In this document: piece after piece, positions 17,353-26,537 of the stretch
Layout: every line of letters begins with the position of its first letter
How positions within the stretch are numbered: the first letter of the stretch is position 1
Source of the DNA: CAVIQK01 sp964613035
GTDB lineage: Bacteria > Bacillota > Clostridia > Christensenellales > DTU072
DNA: 64,000 nt
NCBI GenBank assembly: GCA_964613035.1
Contig: CAZTFQ010000007.1
Span: 8,518 to 72,517, forward strand
Reading direction: 5' to 3'
The notes under the pieces: generated by a model
Told to the model about the DNA's origin: nothing
The model's database searches: none
What the model saw: only the letters and a program-made list of their open reading frames with translations
Position numbers and translations under genes: made by a program

Positions 17353-20300
17353 ATGAAAAAGTCCAAGTTTTTATTTATCCTCATAACGATTATAGCCGTC
17401 GTCGCGGTCGGACTCACCGCGTGCGATAACGGAGAAAAGGACAATGTAACCGTCACATTAGACGGCGAGACTTTATCCGTTAAGGCGGGAGAATCTATAG
17501 AGGAACCTTCCGTACCTAAAAAAGATTCCACCGCGCAATACGATTACGTTTTCGACGGATGGTATATAGAAGGGACCGACGTTAAATGGGATTTCGCTAC
17601 GGATAAAGCGACGGAGAACCTTTCTCTAGTGTCCGTTTTCACGGAAGTCACCAGACAATATCGAGTGAAAATCGGCGATACCGACTTAGGTTTAAAAGAT
17701 TACGGAACCAGGCTCGACGTCCCCGAAGATCCGACCAAGGCTTCCGACCAATATTTCGATTATATCTTCCTCGGCTGGTATAAGGATGAAAAATACTCCG
17801 AGCAATGGGACTTCGACAACGACGTAGTCATCGGCGAAACGACGATACGCGCTAAGTTTAAGGGCGAGACAAGACGGTTCAACGTAACGATTAACGGCGC
17901 CGAGCCCGTTACTTATAAGTACTTGGAAAAGATATCCCGACCCGCAGACCCCGAAGTCCCCGAAAATCTCCGCGGCACGCATAAGTTCGATTGCTGGATT
18001 AATGAGGCTACCGATCGGATGTGGAATTTCGAAAAAGATTACGTCGCGTCGGATATCGTCCTTGTCCCGAGATTTATAGAACTGTTCACTTTCGAGATAC
18101 TCTCCGAAGAAGTCGTCCTCGGCGGGAATAAATATGCGGCGATGAGTATTACCGACCAAGATTACGCGTCGATGACGGTAGTAATCAAGGACTCTTCGGG
18201 AGAAGAGGTTGAGCTCGGCGCTATACGCGACGGCGCGTTAAGACTCGATATCGCAAGAGGCGATTATTCTTATGAAATTACTTTTCGAGGGATGGTTTCT
18301 CAGGGACAGTTCAGCGTCGGCGACGTTAACGAGTACAAGGCGTATATCGCTCCCGACGTGAAGATAGGCGGCTATATGGGCAAGACTAGCGCCGTCTACA
18401 GATATCCTTCTTACGGCGTCAATTATGCCGTGGACGGAGACTCGATTTCTATGTGGAACATAACCTATGCCTTCGCAGGCGACGGCACTCTGGTGGATAA
18501 AGTTTATATCGAAGCCGACGAACTTTTCCCGTCCAATGCCCTGGGGATGATGGCGGGCATAATGCCTGCATGCGACTACGCCAATCTTTCGGGCGACGCC
18601 GCGTATGCATATCGCGGAGACACGGATAAAAACAAAAACAAATTGGTGTTCTCCGTATCTGCCAACAAAACTCTCTATTCGCAGATGTCCGAGGGATGGG
18701 GGAGCGGCACCGGTATTATCGCGGAAACGCAAAACGTCGTGTCGATCAATACCAAATATAAGCTCGCCGTGCTCAGATACGAAGACAACTATTACGTTTT
18801 CGTCGACGGAAAACTTCAACTGGTCTATAATACGGACGCCTTCGACAAGTCAGGGTTCGGATTCTGCATAACGACGGATTTCGGTAAGACCGGCGAAAGT
18901 AACCCCATTACGTATTCCGACGTCAGATATATAACGGACGAGGAGGTTTTACTGAGAATGAAGCAAGAGGTCGTGGGCTCGGCTACCGTCGATTACGATG
19001 CCGAGACGATATCGGTCACGCAATCCGATACGGAGCTCGTCGAAGGCGTCGCCATACCGGGCGTACGCACGTATCTGGAATTCAACGCTCCCTCGGGTAA
19101 GTCGATGGTAGGATACGAAGTCTCTTCCGATAACGGCAATGTAACCGTATACGAAGAAGACGGCAAGATTTGGTTCGTCCCGACGAGAGACAGAGTCTAT
19201 TCGATATCGGCGCGCTTTATCGACGAAATAGATTCCGCCGTTACGATTGAATTCAAGCCGTACGCGTTATTGCTGGGCGGCAAAGAATACGCGCTGCACG
19301 ACTTCGATATCGACCCCGCGGATATAGAGCTGTCCGTATTCGATTATTCCTCTTCCGAGACCCGTTCGATTAAGGTCGAAGAACTTACGCCCGTGCTTAG
19401 TTTGAAGACCGGAAGATATACCTTTATCGCAAAATACGCCGATAACGTTACGGAAGTGCCCGTGTCCGTCACCGAGAACAGCGGCGTCGTAACGATATAT
19501 CTCTCCGATGCCTATATGGGCGGAAAAGTATCCGGTAACGGCTATACGGCTTCCAGTTATAATAACGCAGCGGCGGACGCGACGTCGGGTACGAGCTGGA
19601 ATCTGAAGAGCGGAATGCGCGATACGGTCAGTATGACCAACTACACCTTCGTGTATTACAGAGGTTTGTATGCTTCTTCTTATTACGCGGAAGCTTATTT
19701 CGATACGTCATTACCCGACTACAATCTCAATACGACCAATAAATTCAGCGGTATAATGATCGCTTCCAGACACGTTAATCTCGACGGCGACGGAACGGGA
19801 ACCGACGATAAAATGAAAATTCTGGTCGGAATATACGGCAAGAGCATCGTGCTTACCTATACCAACGGCTGGTCGGCATCCAACACGATCACCGTTGCCA
19901 ACTGGTCTCAGATTATCGATACGCTACCCGAAAAGGTCAAGCTGGGAGTCTTGAGAGACGGCACGGATTATTATTTCTTCGTCAACGATACTTTCGTGAC
20001 CAAGAAGAATCTCTCGCTGATCACCGAGGATTGCGGCGTGGGACTTGCAAGTTTAAACAATAAGAGCGTCGTGTATAAATTCAACGCTTCTACGGACGCA
20101 AGTCTCGTTTCCGCGCTGAAGAGTATGGCGATAGAGGGACCCAAGCAGATAGACATCTATATAATGGCAGGTCAGTCGAACGCTTCCGGATATACCGCTT
20201 TCGACAACGCGACGATGATTGCTTACGACGACTCCACCGTCTACGGCAATAACAACGTCTTATACGCGGGCAGAGCGCAATATACCGGCACTAACAAAAC

Positions 20301-21060
20301 CGTCGGTTACAACGAATACAATTGGGGACTGGCTCGTGTGGGACAAGGCTGGTCCAACACTAAGATGAGCGCGGAAGCTTCCATGTCGGCGATACTCGCG
20401 TCTTATTACAACGCATCCTCGGGCAAGGTGGCGGGCATAATCAAATTCGCTCACGGCGGAACCGCCCTTCTTAACAGCCTCACCGGCGAAAACGCCGTCG
20501 GCGGCAACTGGGTTCCTAAGTCTTATGCGGATATCAAGGGGTATGAATGGTCCGTCGGAGATCCTCTTACGGGAAGATTGTATAGGAATCTCTTAAAGCA
20601 GGTCGAGCAGAGAGTAGAAGAGCTCAGAGCGGACGGTTATACGGAGATTAACATAAAAGGCGTATGGTGGATGCAGGGAGAAGCCGATAAGTATTCCCCC
20701 GACGAGTATAAAGTGATTCTCGAATACTTCATTTCCGACTTGAGAAGAGACCTCGGAGAAATTACCGACGAAGACTTGTCCGAGTTGCCATTCATAATAG
20801 GAGAGATATCCAGAACCTCCGGCAACGCCGACATCTCAGTCAGCGTCAATAAGAAGTTCATCGCCATGCAAAACGCTTACTGCGAATCGCACGATAACGT
20901 GTATATCAGTAAAATAGGCGATTACGATATCAATAAAATGGTCGACGGCACCAGCGTCGCGGTCGGTACCGACTCCTGGCACTGGAATCAGAACGATATG
21001 ATTAAGATAGGCGAAGACGCCGCAAGAATCATCCTCGAAAAAATTCTCAACGTCGACTAG
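17353..21060 (+). CDS. Large lipoprotein carbohydrate esterase (SASA/CE6 type) with InlB-like repeats
   Basis: 1235 residues. Signal peptide and lipobox LTAC give Cys24. Residues about 35-235 hold three InlB/Listeria-Bacteroides type beta repeats, seen as FDGWYIEGTDVKWDF, FLGWYKDEKYSEQWDF and FDCWINEATDRMWNF. Two concanavalin-like modules follow (about 330-525 and 715-925). The C-terminal 300 residues are a SASA/CE6-type SGNH esterase: nucleophile motif MAGQSNASGY, then WMQGEAD, and DSWHWNQ with the catalytic histidine. Such enzymes remove acetyl groups from xylan or sialic acid. It ends a locus with a GH43-like enzyme, so acetylated plant glycan is the likelier substrate. Confidence 0.82.
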   Translation: MKKSKFLFILITIIAVVAVGLTACDNGEKDNVTVTLDGETLSVKAGESIEEPSVPKKDSTAQYDYVFDGWYIEGTDVKWDFATDKATENLSLVSVFTEVTRQYRVKIGDTDLGLKDYGTRLDVPEDPTKASDQYFDYIFLGWYKDEKYSEQWDFDNDVVIGETTIRAKFKGETRRFNVTINGAEPVTYKYLEKISRPADPEVPENLRGTHKFDCWINEATDRMWNFEKDYVASDIVLVPRFIELFTFEILSEEVVLGGNKYAAMSITDQDYASMTVVIKDSSGEEVELGAIRDGALRLDIARGDYSYEITFRGMVSQGQFSVGDVNEYKAYIAPDVKIGGYMGKTSAVYRYPSYGVNYAVDGDSISMWNITYAFAGDGTLVDKVYIEADELFPSNALGMMAGIMPACDYANLSGDAAYAYRGDTDKNKNKLVFSVSANKTLYSQMSEGWGSGTGIIAETQNVVSINTKYKLAVLRYEDNYYVFVDGKLQLVYNTDAFDKSGFGFCITTDFGKTGESNPITYSDVRYITDEEVLLRMKQEVVGSATVDYDAETISVTQSDTELVEGVAIPGVRTYLEFNAPSGKSMVGYEVSSDNGNVTVYEEDGKIWFVPTRDRVYSISARFIDEIDSAVTIEFKPYALLLGGKEYALHDFDIDPADIELSVFDYSSSETRSIKVEELTPVLSLKTGRYTFIAKYADNVTEVPVSVTENSGVVTIYLSDAYMGGKVSGNGYTASSYNNAAADATSGTSWNLKSGMRDTVSMTNYTFVYYRGLYASSYYAEAYFDTSLPDYNLNTTNKFSGIMIASRHVNLDGDGTGTDDKMKILVGIYGKSIVLTYTNGWSASNTITVANWSQIIDTLPEKVKLGVLRDGTDYYFFVNDTFVTKKNLSLITEDCGVGLASLNNKSVVYKFNASTDASLVSALKSMAIEGPKQIDIYIMAGQSNASGYTAFDNATMIAYDDSTVYGNNNVLYAGRAQYTGTNKTVGYNEYNWGLARVGQGWSNTKMSAEASMSAILASYYNASSGKVAGIIKFAHGGTALLNSLTGENAVGGNWVPKSYADIKGYEWSVGDPLTGRLYRNLLKQVEQRVEELRADGYTEINIKGVWWMQGEADKYSPDEYKVILEYFISDLRRDLGEITDEDLSELPFIIGEISRTSGNADISVSVNKKFIAMQNAYCESHDNVYISKIGDYDINKMVDGTSVAVGTDSWHWNQNDMIKIGEDAARIILEKILNVD

Positions 21061-21081
21061 ACCTTAGATATTAAATCTTTT

Positions 21082-21115
21082 AAAAGAACCCGAGCAAAAA
21101 TTTCGGGTTCTTTTT
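21082..21115 (+). terminator. Intrinsic terminator of the first sugar locus
   Basis: A 12-bp stem (AAAAGAACCCGA with TCGGGTTCTTTT) and a T-run directly after the esterase gene. Its sequence is nearly the same as the terminator at 26444-26476. Confidence 0.92.
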
Positions 21116-21141
21116 ACGTTACAAAATATTTTATCGTATTT

Positions 21142-21963
21142 TCATAATTCTGACGGCTCGGCATAACGTTCCATCGCCTTTTTCGCATAAGTGCAGGGCG
21201 GAAGTCCCATACGGCGCTTAAAAGCGTAACTGAAATAAGACTGTGAAGAAAACCCGCATTCGTAAGCGATTTGAGTCAGCGTCATGTCGGTGGAAATCAA
21301 CAGATTGACGGACTTTTTAATTCGTTCCTCTTCGATATAATCGTGCAGAGTTTTGCCGGTGGCGGCTTTGAAAAGTTTATGAAAATAAGTCGGAGAAAAT
21401 TTAGCTTCGCTCGCCAGCGCGTCAAGGTCCAGTTTCGAGGTGATATTCTCGTTGATGTACGCTATTGCGTTTTCTATGACGGAGCGGTTGCTCCTCTTGG
21501 CGCGATAGGATGTTTTTGAATTGCGAGAATGGCGGTAGAGCAAATAAATCAATTCCAAAAACAGACTGTGGAGCATACATTCGTCTTCTTTAGTGCCGTT
21601 GTCGTAATGCTCGCACATTTGCATGAAGATATTGCGGATACGTTTCGAGTCGGACGTTTCGATGAAATCGGGCATATTTATTGCCATATCGTAAAGGAAG
21701 CCCTCTTGAAGAATCATATGGATGTAGTAACACTTAAAAGGAACTCTCGTATGACGGATTTGACCGGGTTTGGCGCAGATGACCAGATTTTTCTTAATCG
21801 GGTGCGAGGCGTCGTCGATATAGGATATGCCTCCGTCTTCCATCGGAATTTCTATTTCGAACATAGTCGTTTTTCTGTTCCGCGAGACGGTTCTGTTTTT
21901 CAGCGCGACTTGCGCGTTGTATATTCCCACCGCTACGATTTGCGGTAAAATCATTTCTTTCAT
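21142..21963 (-). CDS. AraC-family transcriptional regulator
   Basis: 273 residues when started at ATG 21963, where AAGAGGG lies 5 bases upstream; a longer in-frame start exists at 22002 without a good site. The N-terminal 150 residues look like a cupin-type sugar sensor. The C-terminal 100 residues hold two helix-turn-helix units (LDALASEAKFSPTYFHKLFK and LTQIAYECGFSSQSYFSYAFKR). It is transcribed away from the sugar-acid operon at 22077, with about 113 bases between start codons, so it probably controls that operon. Confidence 0.92.
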   Translation of the reverse strand: MKEMILPQIVAVGIYNAQVALKNRTVSRNRKTTMFEIEIPMEDGGISYIDDASHPIKKNLVICAKPGQIRHTRVPFKCYYIHMILQEGFLYDMAINMPDFIETSDSKRIRNIFMQMCEHYDNGTKEDECMLHSLFLELIYLLYRHSRNSKTSYRAKRSNRSVIENAIAYINENITSKLDLDALASEAKFSPTYFHKLFKAATGKTLHDYIEEERIKKSVNLLISTDMTLTQIAYECGFSSQSYFSYAFKRRMGLPPCTYAKKAMERYAEPSEL

Positions 21964-22033
21964 AAGCCCTCTTAATGACAAGATATCTAATAAAGATAGC
22001 AAATTTTATATATACTCAGAACAAAAAATAATA

Positions 22034-22039
22034 TACAAT
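22034..22039 (+). promoter_or_regulatory. Possible -10 element of the sugar-acid operon
   Basis: TACAAT lies 37 bases before ATG 22077, but no match to TTGACA is found 16-18 bases upstream. A promoter with a poor -35 would fit activation by the divergent AraC protein. Weak evidence. Confidence 0.3.
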
Positions 22040-22076
22040 AAAATCGAAAAAAGAGTCAACGGGAATGTAGAATTTT

Positions 22077-22760
22077 ATGAAAATAACGTGGCTGGGACAG
22101 GCGGGATTGCTTTTTGAGGACGGCGAGACGAAAATATTGGTCGATCCTTATCTTACCGACAGCGTGGCTAAGATAGAACCGCTCAATTTCAGGCGGCAGC
22201 GTATAGACGAGCGATTCTTGAAAATACGTCCCGACGTTATCGTCGTTACCCACGATCACGCCGATCATATGGATAAAGAAACGTTGTCGAGTTATTTGTC
22301 GGAAAACAGCCGCGTGGCGGTGCTCGCACCGTTTTCCGCATGGAAAGAAGTGCGGAAATTCGGCGGCGAACGTAACAATTATATTATGTTCAACGACGGA
22401 ACGACTCGGACGGAAAAAAGCGTGACTTTCCGTGCGGTAAAAGCCGAACATTCCGACGAATACGCTATAGGCGTCGTTATAACCGCGGACGGGAAGAATT
22501 ATTACGTTACGGGCGACACGCTGTATAGCGAGAGAGTTTTTTCAGGTTTGCCCGAGATTAGGTTCGAGGCGGTCTTTTTGCCGATTAACGGAGTAGGCAA
22601 CAATATGAACGTAGCCGACGCGGAGATGTTTTTAGAGAGAATAAAAACGAAATATGCCGTCCCTATTCATTTCGGGATGTTCGATTGCTTAACGGGAGAG
22701 GAATTGTCGGGAGACAACGTCGTGATCCCTAAAATATACGAAGAGGTGGAGTTAAAATGA
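22077..22760 (+). CDS. Metallo-beta-lactamase-fold hydrolase, UlaG-like lactonase candidate
   Basis: 227 residues, cytoplasmic. The metal site motif of the fold is present (THDHADHMD), with further ligands likely at AEHSDE, at YYVTGDTLYS and in IHFGMFD. The layout is that of UlaG-type and related small MBL-fold proteins, some of which open sugar lactones. It is the first gene of an operon with an aldonate-type dehydratase, a dehydrogenase, an aldolase and a kinase, which makes a lactonase role likely; this is inference. Its stop overlaps the next start as ATGA. Confidence 0.82.
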   Translation: MKITWLGQAGLLFEDGETKILVDPYLTDSVAKIEPLNFRRQRIDERFLKIRPDVIVVTHDHADHMDKETLSSYLSENSRVAVLAPFSAWKEVRKFGGERNNYIMFNDGTTRTEKSVTFRAVKAEHSDEYAIGVVITADGKNYYVTGDTLYSERVFSGLPEIRFEAVFLPINGVGNNMNVADAEMFLERIKTKYAVPIHFGMFDCLTGEELSGDNVVIPKIYEEVELK

Positions 22761-23917
22761 AAATTACCGATATTAAAACTTTTGTGGTGGATTGTTTTCG
22801 TACCAATTGGGTGTTTGTCAAAGTGTATACCGACGAGGGAATAACCGGCGTCGGCGAAGGGACTCTGGAATATAAAGAAAAAGCTCTCGTCGGCGCGGTG
22901 GAACATATAAGAAGTTATCTTATAGGAAAAGACCCTACGCAGATAGAGAAGCATTATCACTATATTTATCGCGACGCGTATTGGCGCGGCGGCGCGGTTT
23001 TGATGAGCGCTCTGTCAGCGGTCGAGTGCGCGTTGTGGGATATCGTCGGTAAGTCGCTGGGCGTGCCTGTATATAAATTATTGGGCGGCAAGGTCAACGA
23101 CGACGTGAGAATTTACGTCAACGGATGGTTCTCGGGAGCAAAAACTCCCGAAGAATTCGGCGAAAAAGCCAAAGAAGCCGTTAAAAAAGGCGTAACGGCA
23201 ATGAAATGGGATCCGTTCGGGAAAAGTTACTTACAGATTTCCAACGCCGATCTGGACAACGCTCTGAGATGCGTCGCCGAGGTAAGAAGCGCGGTGGGAG
23301 ATAAGGTCGACTTGTTAATAGAAGGACACGGCAGATTCGACGTGCCCACGGGTATAAAAATCGCCAACGAGCTTGCTCCTTTCAAGCCGATGTGGTTCGA
23401 AGAACCCGTCCCGCCTAACAATCTTGAAGCGCTAAAAGCGGTCAGAGATAAATCCCCCGTTGCGATTTCGGCGGGAGAAAGATTGTATACGAGGTTCGAT
23501 TACAATGAATTGTTCCGCACTCGCGCTTGCGATTATATCCAGCCCGACGTGTCTCACGCCGGCGGAATAATGGAACTTAAAAAGATCGCGGCTATGGCGG
23601 AAGCCGACTATATTCCGTTCGCTCCGCACAATCCCTCGGGTCCGATCGCCAATGCGGCCACTCTTCAACTGGCGGCGTGCTGTCCCAACTTTTGTATTCT
23701 GGAGATAATGTATTCCGACGTGGAGTATCGTAAATACGTTACCGACGAAAATCTCGAATACAAAGACGGGAGAATAAAAATCGGAGACAAGCCCGGCTTG
23801 GGGATAGAATTAAACGAGGAAGAATGTCTGAAACATCCGTATACGGAACACAATTTACGCCATTATACGGGCGCGCTGACCGATATCCGTCCTCCTAAAA
23901 CCGAGTTTTATTTTTAG
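22757..23917 (+). CDS. Enolase-superfamily sugar-acid dehydratase (galactonate-dehydratase-like)
   Basis: 386 residues of the mandelate racemase/muconate lactonizing branch of the enolase superfamily. Metal-binding acids are seen in LLIEGHGRFD, WFEEPV and SAGERLYTRFD; the base-type histidine is in PDVSHAGGI and FAPHNPSGP. The SAGERLYTRFD...PDVSHAGGI layout is close to D-galactonate dehydratase, which converts an aldonate to a 2-keto-3-deoxy acid. A KDG kinase and KDPG aldolase in the same operon fit this product. Gluconate, galactonate and arabinonate dehydratases cannot be told apart by eye. Confidence 0.85.
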   Translation: MKITDIKTFVVDCFRTNWVFVKVYTDEGITGVGEGTLEYKEKALVGAVEHIRSYLIGKDPTQIEKHYHYIYRDAYWRGGAVLMSALSAVECALWDIVGKSLGVPVYKLLGGKVNDDVRIYVNGWFSGAKTPEEFGEKAKEAVKKGVTAMKWDPFGKSYLQISNADLDNALRCVAEVRSAVGDKVDLLIEGHGRFDVPTGIKIANELAPFKPMWFEEPVPPNNLEALKAVRDKSPVAISAGERLYTRFDYNELFRTRACDYIQPDVSHAGGIMELKKIAAMAEADYIPFAPHNPSGPIANAATLQLAACCPNFCILEIMYSDVEYRKYVTDENLEYKDGRIKIGDKPGLGIELNEEECLKHPYTEHNLRHYTGALTDIRPPKTEFYF

Positions 23918-23964
23918 TAACGTCGCTTTTGCGAAGAATATTATCTAAAATCAAGGAGTATACA

Positions 23965-24765
23965 ATGCAAAACATTAATATGACGGAAAACTTCGCGCTC
24001 GTAACGGGAGCGTGTATCAATACCGGCGTAGCCATCGTGGAGAAATTTTTGTCGGAAGGAGTCAACGTCGTTTTTACCGGGAGAAACGCCTCGAGCGTAT
24101 CGATAGCGGAAAAGACGTATCGCGAAAAATATCCTCGAGCGCAAGTCCTGGGATACGTTTTGAATTCGATCGACGAGAGCGGTCGGGTCGACGAAGAGTC
24201 CGTAATAAAGTTGTTCGACACGTTGGACGAAAAAGGCGTTTTTGTCGGGAGTTTAGTGCTGAATGCGGCGGATCAGGGCTTGAATATGAAGATTTTTGAG
24301 AGTCCTCTTGCCGATTTTCAGCGCGTAATCGATACCAACGTATGCTGGAATTACTGTCTTGCGGAACACGCGGCTAAGCGTATGAAACAGCGCGGCGGCG
24401 GAAGTATCGTTTTCGTTAACTCCAACACGGCGTATCGTGCCATTCCCGACAGAATAGCATACGAGGCGAGCAAAGGCGGTCAGCTCGGAATGATGAGAGG
24501 ACTGGCTTTGGATTTAGGCAAATATAATATTCGCGTCAATGCGGTGTTACCGGGGATGATAAAAACCGATCGCTGGGAGAAAAACCCCGACTTCTACAAA
24601 AACGTACCCTCGCGTTATACTCCTCTCGGCGACGTGGCGACAGGAGAGGATATTGCCGACGCGGTCTGGTATTTCGTCGCGCACGCAAGGAATACTACGG
24701 GTGCGGAACTCGTAGTAGACGGCGGCAACACGATTCAACTTTATCCGATCGTTCCGAAAAATTAG
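23965..24765 (+). CDS. Short-chain dehydrogenase/reductase
   Basis: 266 residues from ATG 23965, chosen because AAGGAG stands 6 bases before it. Classical SDR: cofactor loop TGACINTGVAI, NAAD in the fourth strand, serine in VFVNSNTAY and the active-site YEASK. The C-terminal ELVVDGGNTIQLYP is typical. SDRs of this group oxidise or reduce hydroxyls of sugars and sugar acids with NAD(P). In this operon it could be the sugar 1-dehydrogenase that feeds the lactonase and dehydratase, or a KduD-like enzyme; the sequence alone does not decide. Confidence 0.88.
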   Translation: MQNINMTENFALVTGACINTGVAIVEKFLSEGVNVVFTGRNASSVSIAEKTYREKYPRAQVLGYVLNSIDESGRVDEESVIKLFDTLDEKGVFVGSLVLNAADQGLNMKIFESPLADFQRVIDTNVCWNYCLAEHAAKRMKQRGGGSIVFVNSNTAYRAIPDRIAYEASKGGQLGMMRGLALDLGKYNIRVNAVLPGMIKTDRWEKNPDFYKNVPSRYTPLGDVATGEDIADAVWYFVAHARNTTGAELVVDGGNTIQLYPIVPKN

Positions 24766-24792
24766 CGACACTCGAATAACCGAAAAAGGATA

Positions 24793-25386
24793 ATGAAAAT
24801 GGATAGAGTAATACCCGTAGCGGTAATCGAAAATATAGAGGACACCGAGCGTATATTATCGTCCCTTAGGGAAGGCGGCGTTAACGTGGCGGAAATTACC
24901 TTTCGGACGGCTTGTGCTAAAGACGCGATCGCGCTAGGTCTGGAGCTGTTTCCCGATATGAATATCGGCGCGGGCACGGTGATTAACGCGGAACAATGCA
25001 ATCAGGCGTTGGACGCGGGGGCTAAGTTTGTCGTTTCTCCGGGGTTTTCCGAGGACGTGGCAAAAATATGCAAGGCGCGCGGCGTAGACTATTATCCCGG
25101 TTGCGTAACTCCTACCGAGATAATGACCGCGTTGGAATACGGCTTGACGACGATTAAGTTTTTCCCTGCCGACGTGTACGGCGGATTGAAAGCGTTGAAG
25201 GCTCTCTCGGGTCCCTTTCCTCAGGTTAAATTTATTCCCACCGGCGGCGTGAATTTGACCAATCTGAAGGATTTTTTGGAATTCGACAAGGTATATGCGG
25301 TCGGAGGTTCTTTTATGATGAAAGGAAATATCGTAGAAAATTGTAAAAAAATCAATGCAATAGTAAGGGAGACGGAATCTAAATGA
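24793..25386 (+). CDS. eda: KDPG/KHG aldolase
   Basis: 197 residues, the usual size. Splits 2-keto-3-deoxy-6-phosphogluconate (or the galactonate analogue) into pyruvate and glyceraldehyde 3-phosphate. The catalytic glutamate sits in VAEITFRT, the phosphate/substrate region in GAGTV, and the Schiff-base lysine in TIKFFPADVYGG; the phosphate loop is IPTGGVNL. Its last codons overlap the kinase gene start (ATGA), so the two are translated together and likely catalyse consecutive steps. Confidence 0.93.
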   Translation: MKMDRVIPVAVIENIEDTERILSSLREGGVNVAEITFRTACAKDAIALGLELFPDMNIGAGTVINAEQCNQALDAGAKFVVSPGFSEDVAKICKARGVDYYPGCVTPTEIMTALEYGLTTIKFFPADVYGGLKALKALSGPFPQVKFIPTGGVNLTNLKDFLEFDKVYAVGGSFMMKGNIVENCKKINAIVRETESK

Positions 25387-26405
25387 AAAAAGTAGTTACG
25401 TTCGGCGAATTGATGTTGAGACTCGCCCCGGAGAATTATTTAAGATTCGTACAGAGCGATAAATACGAAGCGACTTTCGGCGGTGCGGAAGCTAACGTTG
25501 CGGTCAGCCTCGCCAATTACGGCGTCGACGCGGCGTTTGTTTCAAAACTCCCCTCGCACGAGATAGGTCAAGCCGCGATCAACAGCTTAAGAAAATTCGG
25601 CGTGGATACGACTAAAATCGTCCGCGGCGGAGACAGAGTAGGAATCTATTATTGCGAAAAGGGCGCGAGTCAACGTCCCTCTAAGGTCATATACGACAGA
25701 GCCTATTCTTCGATTGCCACGGCTAGTCCGTCCGATTTCGACTGGGATAAAATTTTTGAAGACGTCGACTGGTTTCATTTTACGGGTATTACCCCGGCTC
25801 TAGGAGAGCTTATGCCCGATATTTTGGAAGAAGCGTGCCGTGTGGCAAAAGCTAAGGGCTGTACCGTCTCTTGCGACCTTAATTTCCGAAAAAAATTATG
25901 GAGTAAGGAAAAAGCCGAGAGGGTTATGAGCAAGCTTTGCGGTTACGTGGACTATTGCATTGCCAACGAGGAAGACGCAAAAGAAGTCTTCGGGATAGAA
26001 GCGGACAATACCGATATCGATACGGGCAGACTCGACAGAGACGGTTATGTATGCGTTGCGAAACGACTAACCGAGAGATTTGACTTCAAAGGAGTGGCGA
26101 TTACTCTCAGAGAAAGCCTTTCCGCCAACGATAACAATTGGTCGGCTATGTTGTACACGGACGGAGAAGCGGTCTTTTCTAAAAAGTACTCGATGCATAT
26201 CGTGGACAGAGTAGGAGGGGGCGACTCCTTCGGAGCGGGGTTGATTTACGCTATTCTTAACGGTTACGACGCACGGAAAACAATCGAATTCGCCGTAGCG
26301 GCGAGTTGCTTGAAGCATTCTATAGAAGGCGACTACAATATGGTCTCGGTATCCGAGGTTGAAGCCCTTGCCGAGGGCAACGCCTCCGGAAGAGTTCAAA
26401 GATAA
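25383..26405 (+). CDS. kdgK: 2-keto-3-deoxygluconate kinase
   Basis: 340 residues of the PfkB family. Motif 1 is GGAEANVAVSLANYG and motif 2 with the catalytic aspartate is RVGGGDSFGAGLIY. The chain has the family's KDG-kinase features (SKLPSHEIGQAA, FHFTGITPAL, CDLNFRKKLW). It makes KDPG for the aldolase encoded just upstream. A terminator follows 40 bases later, ending the operon. Confidence 0.92.
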   Translation: MKKVVTFGELMLRLAPENYLRFVQSDKYEATFGGAEANVAVSLANYGVDAAFVSKLPSHEIGQAAINSLRKFGVDTTKIVRGGDRVGIYYCEKGASQRPSKVIYDRAYSSIATASPSDFDWDKIFEDVDWFHFTGITPALGELMPDILEEACRVAKAKGCTVSCDLNFRKKLWSKEKAERVMSKLCGYVDYCIANEEDAKEVFGIEADNTDIDTGRLDRDGYVCVAKRLTERFDFKGVAITLRESLSANDNNWSAMLYTDGEAVFSKKYSMHIVDRVGGGDSFGAGLIYAILNGYDARKTIEFAVAASCLKHSIEGDYNMVSVSEVEALAEGNASGRVQR

Positions 26406-26443
26406 CTTATTAAGATAAAAGACCGATTTGTATAAATTACGTT

Positions 26444-26476
26444 AAAGAACCCGAACGAAAGTTTCGGGTTCTTTTT
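26444..26476 (+). terminator. Intrinsic terminator of the sugar-acid operon
   Basis: A 12-bp stem (AAAGAACCCGAA with TTCGGGTTCTTT) and a T-run. Nearly the same sequence as at 21082-21115, including the ACG after the T-run. Confidence 0.92.
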
Positions 26477-26489
26477 ACGATGTGACGTA

Positions 26490-26518
26490 TTGCAAAAACT
26501 TTTTCGTTGTTGTATACT
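26490..26518 (+). promoter_or_regulatory. Predicted sigma-A promoter of the PI-PLC-like gene
   Basis: TTGCAA at 26490-26495 and TATACT at 26513-26518, spacer 17 bases, just after the terminator and 20 bases before the chosen start codon. Confidence 0.6.
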
Positions 26519-26537
26519 CGATACGAGGACAAATTTT

